Assembly (NCBI GenBank): GCA_037693485.1
Contig: CM075346.1
Location: 101,476,501 to 101,540,500, forward strand
Length of the DNA: 64,000 nucleotides
Direction of reading: 5' to 3'
DNA from: Kitagawia praeruptora
Taxonomy: Eukaryota > Streptophyta > Magnoliopsida > Apiales > Apiaceae
The notes below the pieces were generated by a model. The model saw only the letters and a program-made list of their open reading frames with translations. It did not search any database and was not told where the DNA came from. The position numbers and the translations under genes are program-made. Shown in pieces: positions 21,355 to 33,775 of this stretch (the first letter of the stretch is position 1; each line of letters opens with the position of its first letter).

Positions 21355-23291
21355 TGTTAGGTCCGATGAGATTATAGAAGGGGGGGTTGAATACAATCTA
21401 TACCATTTATTCGAAATTTGTTCTTTAAATAAAATTTGACTTGAACAAATTTGTGCGGAATAAATTGAAACAAATTTCAAGTTGAATATAACAATATATT
21501 AACTTGATGGGTGTTACAATTTCAGTACAGATTAATTATCAAGTTGATAAAAACAAATTAGAAAATTCGACATGAACTTTTCTAGATTTGTTAATAAAAA
21601 TCAAGATAAGTGCTAGGAGTAAAAACTCGCTAGTAGTACAAGAGATACAAATGATCAAGTTCTATCGGATCAGATATTACAAATATTGAGAACTTGATTT
21701 TCTATGAATTTTTTTAGTTCTTGTGTTCTTGAGAGAAAATGAGAGAGAAAGCTTTGTTCTTGGTTGAAAGATATTATGTTGTAGTGTTATTGTCTTTGAT
21801 GTCCGTGTATTGCCTTAGTAGAATTTTCCTTCCCTTTTTTTAAGCTGATGTCCCTGACAATTCTCATTTCAATTTGTACATCAAAGACAATCTCCAAGAC
21901 AATCCGTTCTTCCAAGACAATCAGATTTGTACTGCCAAGACAATCGCCAAGACAATCTCTGATTGTTCCAAGACAATCAAGCTTTCCAAGACAATTGATT
22001 TTGTACTGCCAAGACAATCTGTTTTGCTTACCAAGACAATCGCCAAGACAATTTGAAATTGTCTTGGGGAATTAAAAACTCGGCTGAATCATTTCTATTG
22101 AACAAATGATTTGAACAACTAGCTGAGAACCAGTCGCAAGAGAGTTGTTGGAAGGACACGCGCCAGCAGTTTCTTTCTTTGTCTCTGGCGCGTGGACAAC
22201 ACGCGCGGGCAGGAGATTGATGAACTTGCCGACAGCTCCATGTGCATTTCTTGTTTTGCTTTTTCAATTGTTAATTAAACAACACAACCTGTTGTAAATT
22301 GAATCAAACCGGGGCCTATTTTGTTTTACATGAAATGGGCTCCGTAGAAATGCTTTTTAACCCGCACAACTTATATTCTTTAATTAATAAATAATTATTT
22401 TAATTCAAAATTATAAAAATAAATATCTAATATTATTAGATATTTATAAATATAGTTTTCTAAATAAATAAAATATTTATTAATATAAATAAATCCTTAA
22501 GCTCTAAGATGCGGTTACCTGAGCATCTGGAACCGGACTCCTTTTGCTTAACAAAAAATATATCAATTCCAACCGGGGTTCCAGCTTTAAAAATTATCAC
22601 TTTGTATTTCTTTGTGATAATTCTATTTTCTCATAACCCGTCCAGGTGTAAGCTACGGTCTCTTGAGGATGTGAAACCGGACTCCTTTTCCTTAATAGAA
22701 AATACAACAATTCTAACCGGGGTTTCAGCAATAAGAATATATCACCTAGAATTTCTTTATGATAATTCTTTTTCCTCGTAGCCAGTTCACTTGATAATAA
22801 AATCATTGTGGTTACTGAATTTAGCACTCCTGTTGCTTGCACAATGATTTTCTCACATACCAGTCTTGATAGCTTGAACCACTGAAGTTAATGATAAACA
22901 ACCACTGTTTAATGTTGACACTCGATGTACTGTCTGGTTCATGAGTGACTAACCGCAATGACTGTTCTTCATATATTGACTTTAAAACCTGGTTCCTTTT
23001 CTTTTCTCATCTCTCTTCAATTCTTCTGTATTGTCTCTGTCACTGTTGAATCTTTGTCACTTTAAACGAATCCACTTCTTTAACGAATACTTCACTGATG
23101 CTTGATCAGATGACTGAGCTTATTTCAATGTAGTAATTCCTCAAGTCTGTAGATTGACCTTGATATTTTCTTCTGACAGATTTTACAATCTGAGATTCCT
23201 TATGATAGTCTATATACTATTTACTACTACAATCTTGTTTAAGTTGAGTTGTATCCTCGAAATACAAATAGGCTACATCATATGCCTTTTA
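21355..23291 (-). repeat. 3' LTR of element B
   Basis: Starts at the right next to a short purine tract ('gggagat' on the minus strand) and ends CTAACA at 21355. It contains the AAGACAATC cluster (21884-22060), a 25-bp near-perfect inverted repeat at 22043-22067 and the near-end G-run at about 21380. Confidence 0.85.
21884..22067 (-). repeat. AAGACAATC cluster and hairpin in B LTR
   Basis: Eight exact AAGACAATC words plus two AAGACAATT variants occur in about 180 bp at irregular 12-23-bp spacing. The last copy forms an inverted repeat, CCAAGACAATTT against AAATTGTCTTGG. The cluster lies in U3 upstream of a TATA-like 'ttaaaaaaagg' (minus strand). The right LTR has the same cluster at 31364-31545. 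Confidence 0.85.
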
Positions 23292-24189
23292 ATCTCCCAT
23301 ATTTGTTTGTTAGACAATAACAAGCAAATACCTAGAGGATAACTCAACTAACTCACTTAAACAAGAAAAAGATTAAGCATTTAAGAGCTTAGTAAATGGT
23401 ACATTAAAAAAATTTCTCTGGTTTTAATTTAACAATTCCAGAATCCTCAGTTGATGAAATGATAGATGATTGTTCCTCTAGCACTGAACTGATCTTCAAT
23501 AGATAACTCATCTTCATTTCTGATTCTTCATATCTCTGCCTGATAATCATTCACATCTTACATTGATGATTATCAGCAGTTCTTGATTTACAATCACTTC
23601 CCTTTTCTGACACAGCTTTTCTCACTTAAGAAAAACAACTGCTCCTACTATATAGACAATGGTGAATCAATACCATTTCTATAACTTCTAGGAAATCTAC
23701 TACTCCTCCAGTTAGCCTTTATATATAGTACATTGAAACACTGATAGAATAGTATTATGATGTAAGCTCCTCCTTATATCTCCCCTTCTTCTCAACTGAA
23801 TCTCCCCTTACTTCTCCATCTAAGGCTCCCCCTTAGTAACTTGACTTGCACACAGTCTATAAATGCTCCCCATTTCTAACCTACTCTCCTTTTTCTTGTA
23901 CCCATTTACTTCTCCCCCTTAGTTGAGGAATCCTCCAATCAACTAGTTGACAAAGTAGTTGTACCAATTATAGAGTTCTTTGTTAGAAAGGAAGTTTCAT
24001 TTCCTTCTTCATTGTGAGTGTGTGATAGTGTTTAGTGTACCTCACAAGTGTTTCACTCTTCCCTCCACTCATTTGTTTTGAGTGTCTCACTTCTCTTTGT
24101 GTTTACACTCTTGCTCACTGGTGTATCACTCATATCACTCATAGCTCCAACATCCTTTATTGTACCTGCAAGGAAAAATCACCCTAGCC
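23292..24189 (-). other. 3' noncoding region and purine tracts of element B
   Basis: The minus strand carries repeated purine tracts (plus-strand 'ctccccctt') between about 23766 and 23935, the Sirevirus-type multi-tract arrangement. The rest is noncoding. Confidence 0.5.
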
Positions 24190-24420
24190 CCTTCAAGGGA
24201 GATCAGTGATGGTGCAATGGGAGTTCGCAAATCCCAAATCCTCGTTGGACTCGTCAGACGAATCTGAGTCATAATCTACAAGTTGCTAGTTTTCCCTTTT
24301 TAGGGTTTTCAGATTTGAATTCTGAGAAGGTAAACAATGATCTGTAAATTTAGCATTGAGATCAAGATTTCCTTCTAATGTTTGTGAAGACACTTGGTTC
24401 ATTAAAGAACCTTTAACTTA
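24190..24420 (-). pseudogene. Third-ORF C-terminal remnant of element B
   Basis: A minus-strand frame open from about 24418 runs leftwards to a stop at about 24204, broken by one TAG near 24287. It contains a Ser/Asp-rich acidic tract (D-S-D-S-S-D-E-S-N-E-D) and ends shortly after. An acidic C-terminus also ends the third-ORF candidate of element D. Upstream sequence is not readable, so most of the ORF is lost. The assignment rests on position between pol and the polypurine tracts. Confidence 0.35.
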
Positions 24421-24429
24421 TAATCCAAA

Positions 24430-25610
24430 CCGTAAAATGGTTGGATTACAGGTTTCCGTCAATTCATCCTTAGTATGTGCAATCTCACTTTGTGCATATG
24501 AAAATTTTTTGATAGTGTATAAGGTAGTGACTCTCCAACTGAATATCCCACACATCCGTATTTGCTGCATCAGGTGTAGTTACTCCCTGGTGACCTTTAG
24601 TCTGATAGGTAACTTCCTTTTAGGGGGTACGTCAGAATGTGTTTGAGTTTGACTGTAGTATGGGATAAAAGTTGTTGGGTTTATAACCTCATGACTAAAC
24701 ATGTTAGAATACAAAACTCCATTTAGATGAACCTGCATCACAGAATATGAGCAATATATAGAATGCATTTTTAACTTGAAAAGTTTTCCAGAGAAAATAT
24801 TGCATTTATCTTAAGAGAAATGATTTACAGTTGTGATTTCAAAAGGTTAACAATATAAGCAATCACAACTATAGAAAGAAATTTTGAGTTAGGAAAGATA
24901 TAGATCTTTAGCCGGTTTTACTAAACAAAAACATAGACAAAAATCCAATTAATAAAAATTAATCGAATTAATGCAAGTTAATGTTCAAACCAATACAAAC
25001 AAAACTATTTTATCATGTTTTAGATCATGTAGTTTTAGATCATGTTTTAGAACTTGCCATGCTAGCATAGGTTCATAATTGTTTATCAATATGATTCGTG
25101 GTGTGAGATGAAAATACTTATACTGCCCTGTGTGATCTTTATGGATAACTTGTGCTTCAACCTTTATGTTTTCAAATTCTATAGAGATATAGGGTCTAAA
25201 CATAATAGGTGCCTATTCATCTTCTATCTCTTTTGTGGATGTATGTGTAGATTGGTACTAGTATACCGAGAGGCAACTTTTACTCTTTTCGTGTTATTCG
25301 ATCAGATATCAAACCCATTGCATGTTTTAATTAAAGGCTGCAACTCTAAGTGAAGTAGATGATGAAACTAGGATTCCATGTTTTATTCTCATATTAGTAA
25401 TTCGACTTTAATCTCTTTAATTAGTTAATCTTTAGTTTGATAATTAATTTAGTAGTTAATAAAAATTCAATTTGTTATTTGTCTTAGCAGTGGATAAAAA
25501 CCATACATCGGTGCATAGGTACATTAATTGAATTGAACACCATTTTAGATCTCTGTGGGAACGAACTTGATTTAATCATATATTACTTGTGACAACGTGC
25601 GCTTGCGTGA
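24430..25610. repeat. Probable LTR fragment inserted in element B
   Basis: No coding sequence is seen. Its right end carries 'ctgtgggaacga', 'gtgcgcttgcg' and a CA at about 25618, the R/U5-type signature seen elsewhere here, and it abuts truncated pol. No left terminus or target duplication was found, so it may be a broken insertion or a deletion junction. Confidence 0.35.
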
Positions 25611-28392
25611 ATTTTGCATAACACTAAGTTAGGCGTACCCTTAAGATATCTCAAGATTCTTTTAACAGCAATGAGATGAACATCTCTAGGATCCGATTGG
25701 AACCTTGCACACAAGCACGTAGCATACATAATATCTGGTCTACTTGCAGTAAGATAAAGTAATGAGCCTATCATACCTCTGTAGCTTGTGATATCTACCT
25801 TAGCAGAATTTTCACATGCTCCAAACTTAACAGCTGTAGATGATGGTGTTCTTGCTGAAGATGAGTCCTCCATTTGATATTTCTTGAGAAGCTCTTTGAC
25901 ATTCTTGGATTGACAGATAAATATTCCATTTGTCCTTTGACTTACTTGCAATCCAAGAAAGAACTTCAGCTCACCCATCATGCTCATTTCAAACTTACCC
26001 TGCATTAACTTAGCAAATTTTTTGCAAAGAAGATCATTAGTAGACCCGAATATTATGTCGTCCACATATATTTGAACTAATATTGTATCATTCTTATGTT
26101 TCTTTGTAAATAGAGTTTTGTCTATGACACCTCTAACAAAACCATTTTCAAGTAAAAATTCAGAGAGAGTGTCATACCATTTCCTTGGCGCTTGCTTAAG
26201 ACCATAGATAGCCTTGAAGAGAAAGTAGACATAGTCCAACATATCTGGATCTTCAAAGCCAGGGGCTGTTCTACATATACCTCTTCATCTAGCTTACCAT
26301 TCAGAAAGGCACTCTTGACATCCATTTGATAAACCTTAAAGTTTGAGAATGCTGCGAATGCCAAGAATATTCTGATAGCCTCAAGTCTTGCCACTAGAGC
26401 ATAGGTTTCATCATAATCAATGCCTTCAGCTTGTGAATAACCCTTTGCTACCAGTCTTGCTTTATTTCTTGTCACTGTGCCATCTTCATCAAGTTTGTTT
26501 CTGAATACCCACCTAGTGCCAACCACTGTTCTGTCTTTAGGTCTGGGTACCAGCTTCCATACTTCTTGTTGTTTAAATTGATTGAGTTCATCTTGCATAG
26601 CAATCACCCAATCAGGATCAAAAAGAGCTTCCTCAGTTTTCTTAGGTTCCATTTCAGATAGAAACCCTGAATAGTTACATTGATTTTGAGTAGCATTTCT
26701 AGTTTTAACATCTGGATCACCAATAATCAGCTCAAAAGGATGAGCTCTATTCCAAACTGTTTGTCTTGGAATATTTAATCTTGATGATTCACCTTGTTCT
26801 TCATTGTGATGTTGAATATTACTAGTTGATCCTTCATTATCTCCCCTTGAGTTGTTGCCACGTTGACTGGATGACTGTTCAGGAGTGTCAGGTGTATCAC
26901 CAGTATTATTATTGTTTTCACCACCATTATCCTGATCATCATCATTATTATCATTGTTGTCATTAGCATCAGCAAAAACATCAGGTGGATTGTCATAATC
27001 TGAATCTGGATCTGTCATATCATCAAAAGATAGCTTTTCAGATGAATCCTCAGTTTGGATACTAGGGAGTTTAGTGTCATCAAATGTTACATTTACACTT
27101 TCAAGCATTTTCTGCTGATCAATCACGTACACCTTGTAAGCTCTTCTTGAATAACCAATAAAAATTGCTTCATGTGCTTTGGCCTTGAATTTTCCACCTT
27201 GTTCATCTCCTTCTTTAAGCACAAAACATTTTGCTCCAAATACATGAAAGTATTTGAGTGTTGGTTTCTTTTCAGTCATAGCTTCATATGGTGTCTTCAT
27301 CAAGTCTTTGTTGATAAGAGTTTGATTCTGGGTATAGCAAGCAGTGTTGATAGCTTCAGCCCAAAAGTACAATGGAAGCCTTGATTCACTTAACATAGTA
27401 CGTGCAACTTCAATCAAGGTTCTATTCTTTCTTTCCACTACCCCATTTTGCTGAGGAGTTCTTGGAGCTGAGAATTGTCTAGTTGTACCCTTCTCAGTGC
27501 AGAAATCATTCAGAACTGCATTATTGAATTCAGTTCCATTATCTGACCTTATGGCTCTCACTGGATACGTAGAATCCAGCTCAATTAACTTGATGTGATC
27601 AATCACCAGTTGTGGAGTCTCATCTTTAGAATTCAAAAACAGGACCCATGTGTATTTTGAAAAATCATCAACGATCACTAGAGCATATCTCTTCCTTGAC
27701 ATGGACATCACATTAACTAGACCAAACAAATCCATATGAAGTAATTGTAATGGTGTAGTTATTGAATATGTGTCAGTGCTCCTATGAGTTGCCCTTTTTA
27801 GCTTGCCTTTTTGACATGCATCACAAAGTCCTTCTTGAGTGAATTCCATTGAAGGCAACCCTCTCACCAACTCTCTTTTAACTAGAGAATTCATTGTCTT
27901 GAAATTTAGATGAGAAAGTTTCTTGTGCCATAGCCAGCTTTCATCTGTGGATGCTTTAGAATAGAAGCAGTTGATTTCTTCAGTGCTTCCAGTGTTCATA
28001 TTGGCTACGTAAAAGTTTCCTTTTCTGACTCCTGTAAGAGATGGTTGTTCACTTTTCTTGTGTGAAATTAGACAATTCTTCTTGTTAAAGTAGACTTCAA
28101 ATCCCTTGTCACAGAATTGACTAACACTGAGCAAGTTATGCTCAAGTCCTTTTACAAAGGACACATCATCAACGATAACATTTCCAGCTTCAAGTCTGCC
28201 ATATCCATCAGTTCTACCTTTGCTGTTATCTCCAAAGGTAACTACTGGTCCGGCCTTCTCCACCACATTTGTCAGCAGGGTTCTGTCTCCAGTCATATAC
28301 CTTGAACATCCATTGTCCAAGATCCAGGTTACTCGTTCAACCTGCTCAACACCCTTCAATGACAAACGGATTAAACTTTCTTTGGAACCCAA
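25611..28392 (-). pseudogene. Pol polyprotein of element B, broken
   Basis: The frame begins in the -1 frame relative to the gag end. Protease motif reads W-I-L-D-N-G-C-S-R, with Asn in place of the usual Ser of the D-S-G active site. Pre-integrase H-K-K-L-S-H and C-D-A-C, integrase H-M-D-L-F-G, R-S-D-N-G-T-E-F and V-V-E-R-K, and reverse transcriptase V-A-K-G-Y-S-Q and M-D-V-K-S-A-F-L are present. A one-base loss in a C-run at about 26262 shifts the frame; the reading resumes in the next frame through Y-V-D-D-I-I to Y-L-K-G-T-P-N-L, then ends at 25620. The RNase H end is absent, replaced by LTR-like DNA. Family: Ty1/copia, Sirevirus-like. Confidence 0.85.
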
Positions 28393-30734
28393 ATTTGATT
28401 GGGTCCGGAATACTTAAAGAATTGGCCTTTGTCAGGCAAAACAACATTTTTCACCTTAACACCAATTTTTCCATTAGTCAACAAACATTTTACCCTATAA
28501 ACAGATTTGACAATCTTTTGTTTCATTTTGGGTATCCATGTTTGTTTACCAGCAATAACACTTGTTTCATTGACTGGACACTTGACCTTGTAGACAGCCT
28601 TAGTACAACTTTGTTTAGGCTTAGGTACAAATGTCTTTCTCCTAACATTAGGAGGACTAGCAGTCTTTGATCTAACATTTGTGTTTCTGTTCATATGTTG
28701 TCGAGGGGTAGTCCTATCAGCACATGCATGATTACCATTAAAGTAAGCAGACATGACATTAAAAGCACAAGACATACAATTGACAACACCACATGCTTTA
28801 TGATTAGAATCAATGATAGGCATGGTATTCATGTTAGACATGTTATTGTCCTTTTTCAACTTGTTATCACCTAACCCAATTTTAGATGAACTGGTTGACG
28901 CAACAAACTTAACTGGTTTCATAGAAACAACCTTATTAGATTTAACATTTTCGGTTGTTGGTGCCTTAACAGATTTTTCATTAAGTTGGACACTTCCACT
29001 AGCAATGTCCTTAATACGCATGTCCTCTTGAATAACAAGAGAAGTCATATCTAGAGGCTCTGCAATAGACTTCGGTATTCCCCTTTCTTTAGCACTAACA
29101 AGATTACGGGAATTTATGCCTAACATTCCAAAAGCTTCGTTGTTGCCAAACCCTATTCCTACGGTTCGTTCTACAGCTTGTTTATTGAATAACTCTTTAG
29201 AAATTTTAACAGAATTAAAGCAAGCAGATAATTTGACATCCTGTTCATTTATCTTAGTTTCAAGTTCAGCAATCCTAGTATATTGTTTAGACACATATTC
29301 TGATATCGACTTTTCTCTGTAGTTAAGTCGAGCTATTTCTTCTATTTGCTGATCTTGATTAACATGCACTTTCTTTAGTTCTAACAATTCAATATTAAGA
29401 TTAGTGCTTAACAGATCTAATCTTGCATATCAAGTTTTTGCATTACTCAAGGAATCATGTAAACTACGAATCAACTCAGCATCAGTAAGAATTACCGGAG
29501 TGCCGTAGCTAGTTGATGTATCAGCATTTGCCATCAGTGCAAAATTTCCAACTTCTTCATCTTCACTATCTATGTCATCCCAGCTTTTACCAGCAACAAC
29601 ATAAGCTTTTCCAGCTTTCTTCTTTTCTGAAACAAAGTCTCTTTTCTGTGCTTGTTTGGGTTTCTTACATTCAGTAGCGAAGTGTCCCAATTCATTACAA
29701 TTAAAGCAATGAATCTTGCTTCTGTCAACAGTTCCAGTTTTATATCCTCCTCTATTACTAGAAGAAGATGAACCTCCTCTCTGAAATCTATTATTTGATT
29801 TAAACCTGAACTTGGGATTTCTTCTGAATCTGAAGTTACTGAATTGCCTCACCATCATTGCCATGGATTCATCTTCCAACTCATCTAGCTCTTCTAGTGA
29901 ATAAAAGTCTCCACCATCCTGAGTAGCTGGTGTCATACCATGTTCCACTTCAATCTGTTCCTTATCTGAGTTGTAAGATGAAACAACCTTAGCTTCCACT
30001 TCTTTAGAAGCCTCAACTACCAGAGCTGTAGAAGAACTTGCCACTCTGCCTTTACCAGAAATCTCCTTCTGCTATATTTGTTCAAGCTCATAAGTCTTCA
30101 GAACACCAAATAGTCTTTCAAGAGTTACCTTGTTTAAATCTCTAGATTCTCTAATGGCAGTTATCCTGTGTTCTAGATGAGTAGGCATAGTTAATAGAAA
30201 CTTCATATTAATCTCCTTCTGTGTATATTGCTTGCCATGAACTTGCAAGTTGTTGATTATTTTGTTATACCTTTCAAACACTTCCTGAATGCCTTCATTA
30301 GGGCCAGCTCTAAAGTGTTCAAATTCAGAGGTTAAAATTTGAAGTTTGTTATCCCTGACTTCATCAGTTCCTTCATTGATAGTCTCAATAGTTTCCCACA
30401 TATGCTTAGCCGTTTTACAATTCATCACATGACTGTACATCACAGCATCTAAGGAATCCATTAGAATGAGTCTAACATTCTTGTCTAATCATGCATCCTC
30501 TTTATCCTCAGCAGTATACAACTTAGGATCTTTGATACTTCTACTTGCAGGAGTTACAACTTTACCATCAGTAACAACTTGATCAACATGCTCCATAGGA
30601 ATTTTGGGTCCATCTTTTAAAACTCCTAAATATTTGGAATTTGTAACATCAAGAAACAACTCCATTTTATTTTTCCACATATCATAATTATCTTTATTAA
30701 AGATTGGAATCTTGACAATGGCTTTAGAAGACAT
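28371..30734 (-). pseudogene. Gag of element B with three in-frame stops
   Basis: All four open segments (30734-30489, 30461-30072, 30044-29430, 29387-28371) lie in one frame and are separated by single stops (TGA, TAG, TGA), so no indel is needed to explain the breaks. The N-terminus has the copia gag D-N-Y-D-M-W-K motif, the middle the UBN2-type region with E-H-R-I-T-A-I-R-E. The zinc knuckle C-F-N-C-N-E-L-G-H-F-A-T-E-C lies near 29690. A coiled coil follows, and the end has the conserved W-V-P-K three codons before the stop. It would package RNA and build the particle; here it is inactivated. Confidence 0.85.
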
Positions 30735-30818
30735 GATGAATTTTTAAGTGAGTTAAAAATTCAAGATAGATTTTTGATTGAATAAAAATAGGATCTTGAT
30801 TTGTGTATCAATCAATAG

Positions 30819-30830
30819 GCTCCGATACCA
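30819..30830 (-). promoter_or_regulatory. Primer-binding site of element B
   Basis: On the minus strand TGGTATCGGAGC, two bases from the 5' LTR. It matches the initiator-Met-type TGGTATCAGAGC with one change. Confidence 0.8.
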
Positions 30831-30832
30831 AT

Positions 30833-32770
30833 TGTTAGGTCCGATAAGATTGTAGAAGGGGGGTTGAATACAATCTATACCATTTATTCGAAATTTGTTC
30901 TTTAAATAAAATTTGACTTGAAAAAATTTGTGCGGAATAAATTGAAACAAATTTCAAGTTGAATATAACAATATATTAACTTGATGGGTGTTACAATTTC
31001 AGTACAGATTAATTATCAAGTTGATAAAAACAAATTAGAAAATTCGACATGAACTTTTCTAGATTTGTTAATAAAAATCAAGATAAGTACTAGGAGTAAA
31101 AACTCGCTAGTAGTACAAGAGATACAAATGATCAAGTTCTATCGGATCAGATATTACAAATATTGAGAACTTGATTTTCTATGAATTTTTTTAGTTCTTG
31201 TGTTCTTGAGAGAAAATGAGAGAGAAAGCTTTGTTCTTGGTTGAAAGATATTATGTTGTAGTGTTATTGTCTTTGCTGTCCGTGTATTGCCTTAGTAGAA
31301 TTTTCCTTCCCTTTTTTTAAGCTGAAGTCCCTGACAATTCTCATTTCAATTTGTACATCAAAGAAAATCTCCAAGACAATCCGTTCTTCCAAGACAATCA
31401 GATTTGTACTGCCAAGACAATCGCCAAGACAATCTCTGATTGTTCCAAGACAATCAAGCTTTCCAAGACAATTGATTTTTTACTGCCAAGATAATCTGTT
31501 TTGCTTACCAAGACAATCGCCAAGACAATTTGAAATTGTCTTGGGGAATTAAAAACTCGGCTGAATCATTTCTATTGAACAAATGATTTGAACAACTAGC
31601 TGAGAACCAGTCGCAAGAGAGTTGTTGGAAGGACACGCGCCAGCAGTTTCTTTCTTTGTCTCTGGCGCGTGGACAACACGTGCGGGCAGGAGATTGATGA
31701 ACTTGCCGACAGCTCCATGTGCACTTCTTGTTTTGCTTTTTCAATTGTTAATTAAACAACACAACATGTTGTAAATTGAATCAAACCGGGGCCTATTTTG
31801 TTTTACATGAAATGGGCTCCCTAGAAATGCTTTTTAACCCTCACAGCTTATAATCTTTAATTAATAAATAATTATTTTAATTCAGAAATTATAAAAATAA
31901 ATATCTAATATTATTAGATATTTATAAATGTAATTTTCTAAATAAATAAAATATTTATTAATATAAATAAATCCTTAACCTCTAAGATGCGGTTACCTGA
32001 GCGTCTGGAACCGGACTCCTTTTGCATAACAAAAAATATATCAATTCCAACCGGGGTTCCAGCTTTAAGAATATATCACTTTGTATTTCTTTGTGATAAT
32101 TCTATTTTCTCATAACCCGTCCAGGTGTAAGCTACGGTCTCTTGAGGATGTGAAACCGGACTCCTTTTCCTTCATAGAAAATACAACAATTCTAACCGGG
32201 GTTTCAGCATTAAGAATATATCACCTAGAATTTCTTTATGATAATTCGTTTTCCTCGTAGCCAGTTTACTTGATAATAAAATCATTGTGGTTACTGAATT
32301 TAGCACTCCTGTTGCTTGCACAATGATTTTCTCACATACCAATCTTGATAGCTTGAACCACTGAAGTTAATGATAAACAACCACTGTTTAATGTTAACAC
32401 TCGATGTACTGTCTGGTTCATGAGTGACTAACCGCAATGACTGTTCTTCATATATTGACTTTAAAATCTGGTTCCTTTTCTTTTCTCATCTCTCTTCAAT
32501 TCTTCTGTATTGTCTCTATCACTGTTGAATCTTTGTCACTTTAAACGAATCCACTTCTTTAACAAATACTTCACTGAGGCTTGATCAGATGACTGAGCTT
32601 ATTTCAATGTAGTAATTCCTCAAGTCTGTAGATTGACCTTGATATTTTCTTCTGACAGATTTTACAATCTGAGATTCCTTGTGACAGTCTATATACTATT
32701 TACTACTACAATCTTGTTTAAGTTGAGTTGTATCCTCGAAATACAAATAGGCTACATCATATGCCTTTCA
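30833..32770 (-). repeat. 5' LTR of element B
   Basis: Begins TGAAAGG at 32770 (minus) and ends CTAACA at 30833. It matches 21355-23291 with scattered substitutions, for example in the AAGACAATC cluster, where several copies are mutated. Confidence 0.9.
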
Positions 32771-32775
32771 AAGTA

Positions 32776-33775
32776 TAAAAAAATTAGAAAAAAAAATGGT
32801 ATTTTTGGTAAATATTCATTATTTTTTTATTATATATTTTTTGAATTATTTTAATATCTTTATGTTAGAAAACACGTGTGTACGAAATACGATTGCCAAA
32901 AAGTTAACTTGACATAAATTTTATAATTTTAAAATCAGTTAATCATATTGAATAGGATAGAGATATAATATACATACATAATATTCAATAATCATTGATG
33001 CATACAACAAAGAGATTTGAATGGTTTAGTTGGAATTCTAAGGATGGTGTCGTCTAGAGGAATGTGAGAGTCATCCAGCACCATCCATATTCTAAATAAT
33101 TAACAAACAATTGGAACGGCAATCACATGAATGGTTCCGTTCATATTCTTTGATTCAACCATTAACAAATGAACCCTAAATCCCCAATTCACATTCCCCA
33201 GTCGATTATCATATTTAAGAAAAATAAATTTTTAAATATATATATTTTCTAGATTATTAAGAATAAAAGTAATTCAAAGATTCAAATTTTTTATAAATTT
33301 AACATGTCATAAATATAATATAATTTTAATTATATTTTTCATCTTTTTTTAAAATCGCTATTTATAATATAATAATAAATCTATAATGATTTATCAAAAT
33401 AATTTGATTATCCAATATATTAGAGAATGTATAAATTTTAATTAAAAAAAATAAGAATCTCCAAATTTTCGTGGGGATCCTCGTTCCCCGTTCAGGGTAG
33501 GAATCATGTAGGAAAATAATTCCCATTTTGGGATCGATACGGGTTCAACGATTAGGTTCAAAATTTTAATTAAAAATAAGTTCGAAATTTTAATTAAAAA
33601 TATTGAAATTCATGATTTCTCGCGGGGATACATATTTTCCTTTTAAGGCAGGAATCAGGAGCGAAATAATTCTCGTCCAAGAACCGGAACAGGTTTAACG
33701 ATTTTGTTTGGATTCGGGGATCAGGATGGATATAGCACTCCCTGACCTTGAATTGACCCGATGCCCATTCCCGAA
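32776..33775. repeat. Right halves of TIR-like elements flanking B
   Basis: Contains the right terminus TTAACAAATGAACCC at about 33161-33175 paired with 20880, followed by AT-rich DNA with 'ggggat' and 'gggatcg' words that mirror 20697-20879. Non-coding. Confidence 0.35.

Larger units (their letters stand above)
21355..32770 (-). mobile_element. Sirevirus-like copia element B, degenerate
   Basis: AAGTA duplications (21350-21354 and 32771-32775) frame two LTRs of about 1.94 kb. Order on the minus strand: 5' LTR, primer site, gag, pol, third-ORF remnant, multiple polypurine tracts, 3' LTR. The LTRs differ at many visible positions, the 3' LTR has lost its TG start (TTAAAAGG instead of TGAAAGG), gag carries three stops, pol a frameshift, and the pol end is missing. 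It is old and inactive. Confidence 0.9.

Noticed and set aside
21884..22067. CRISPR-like array
   Set aside because: Repeats are 9-11 bp, unevenly spaced and lie in a plant retrotransposon LTR; no cas genes are present.
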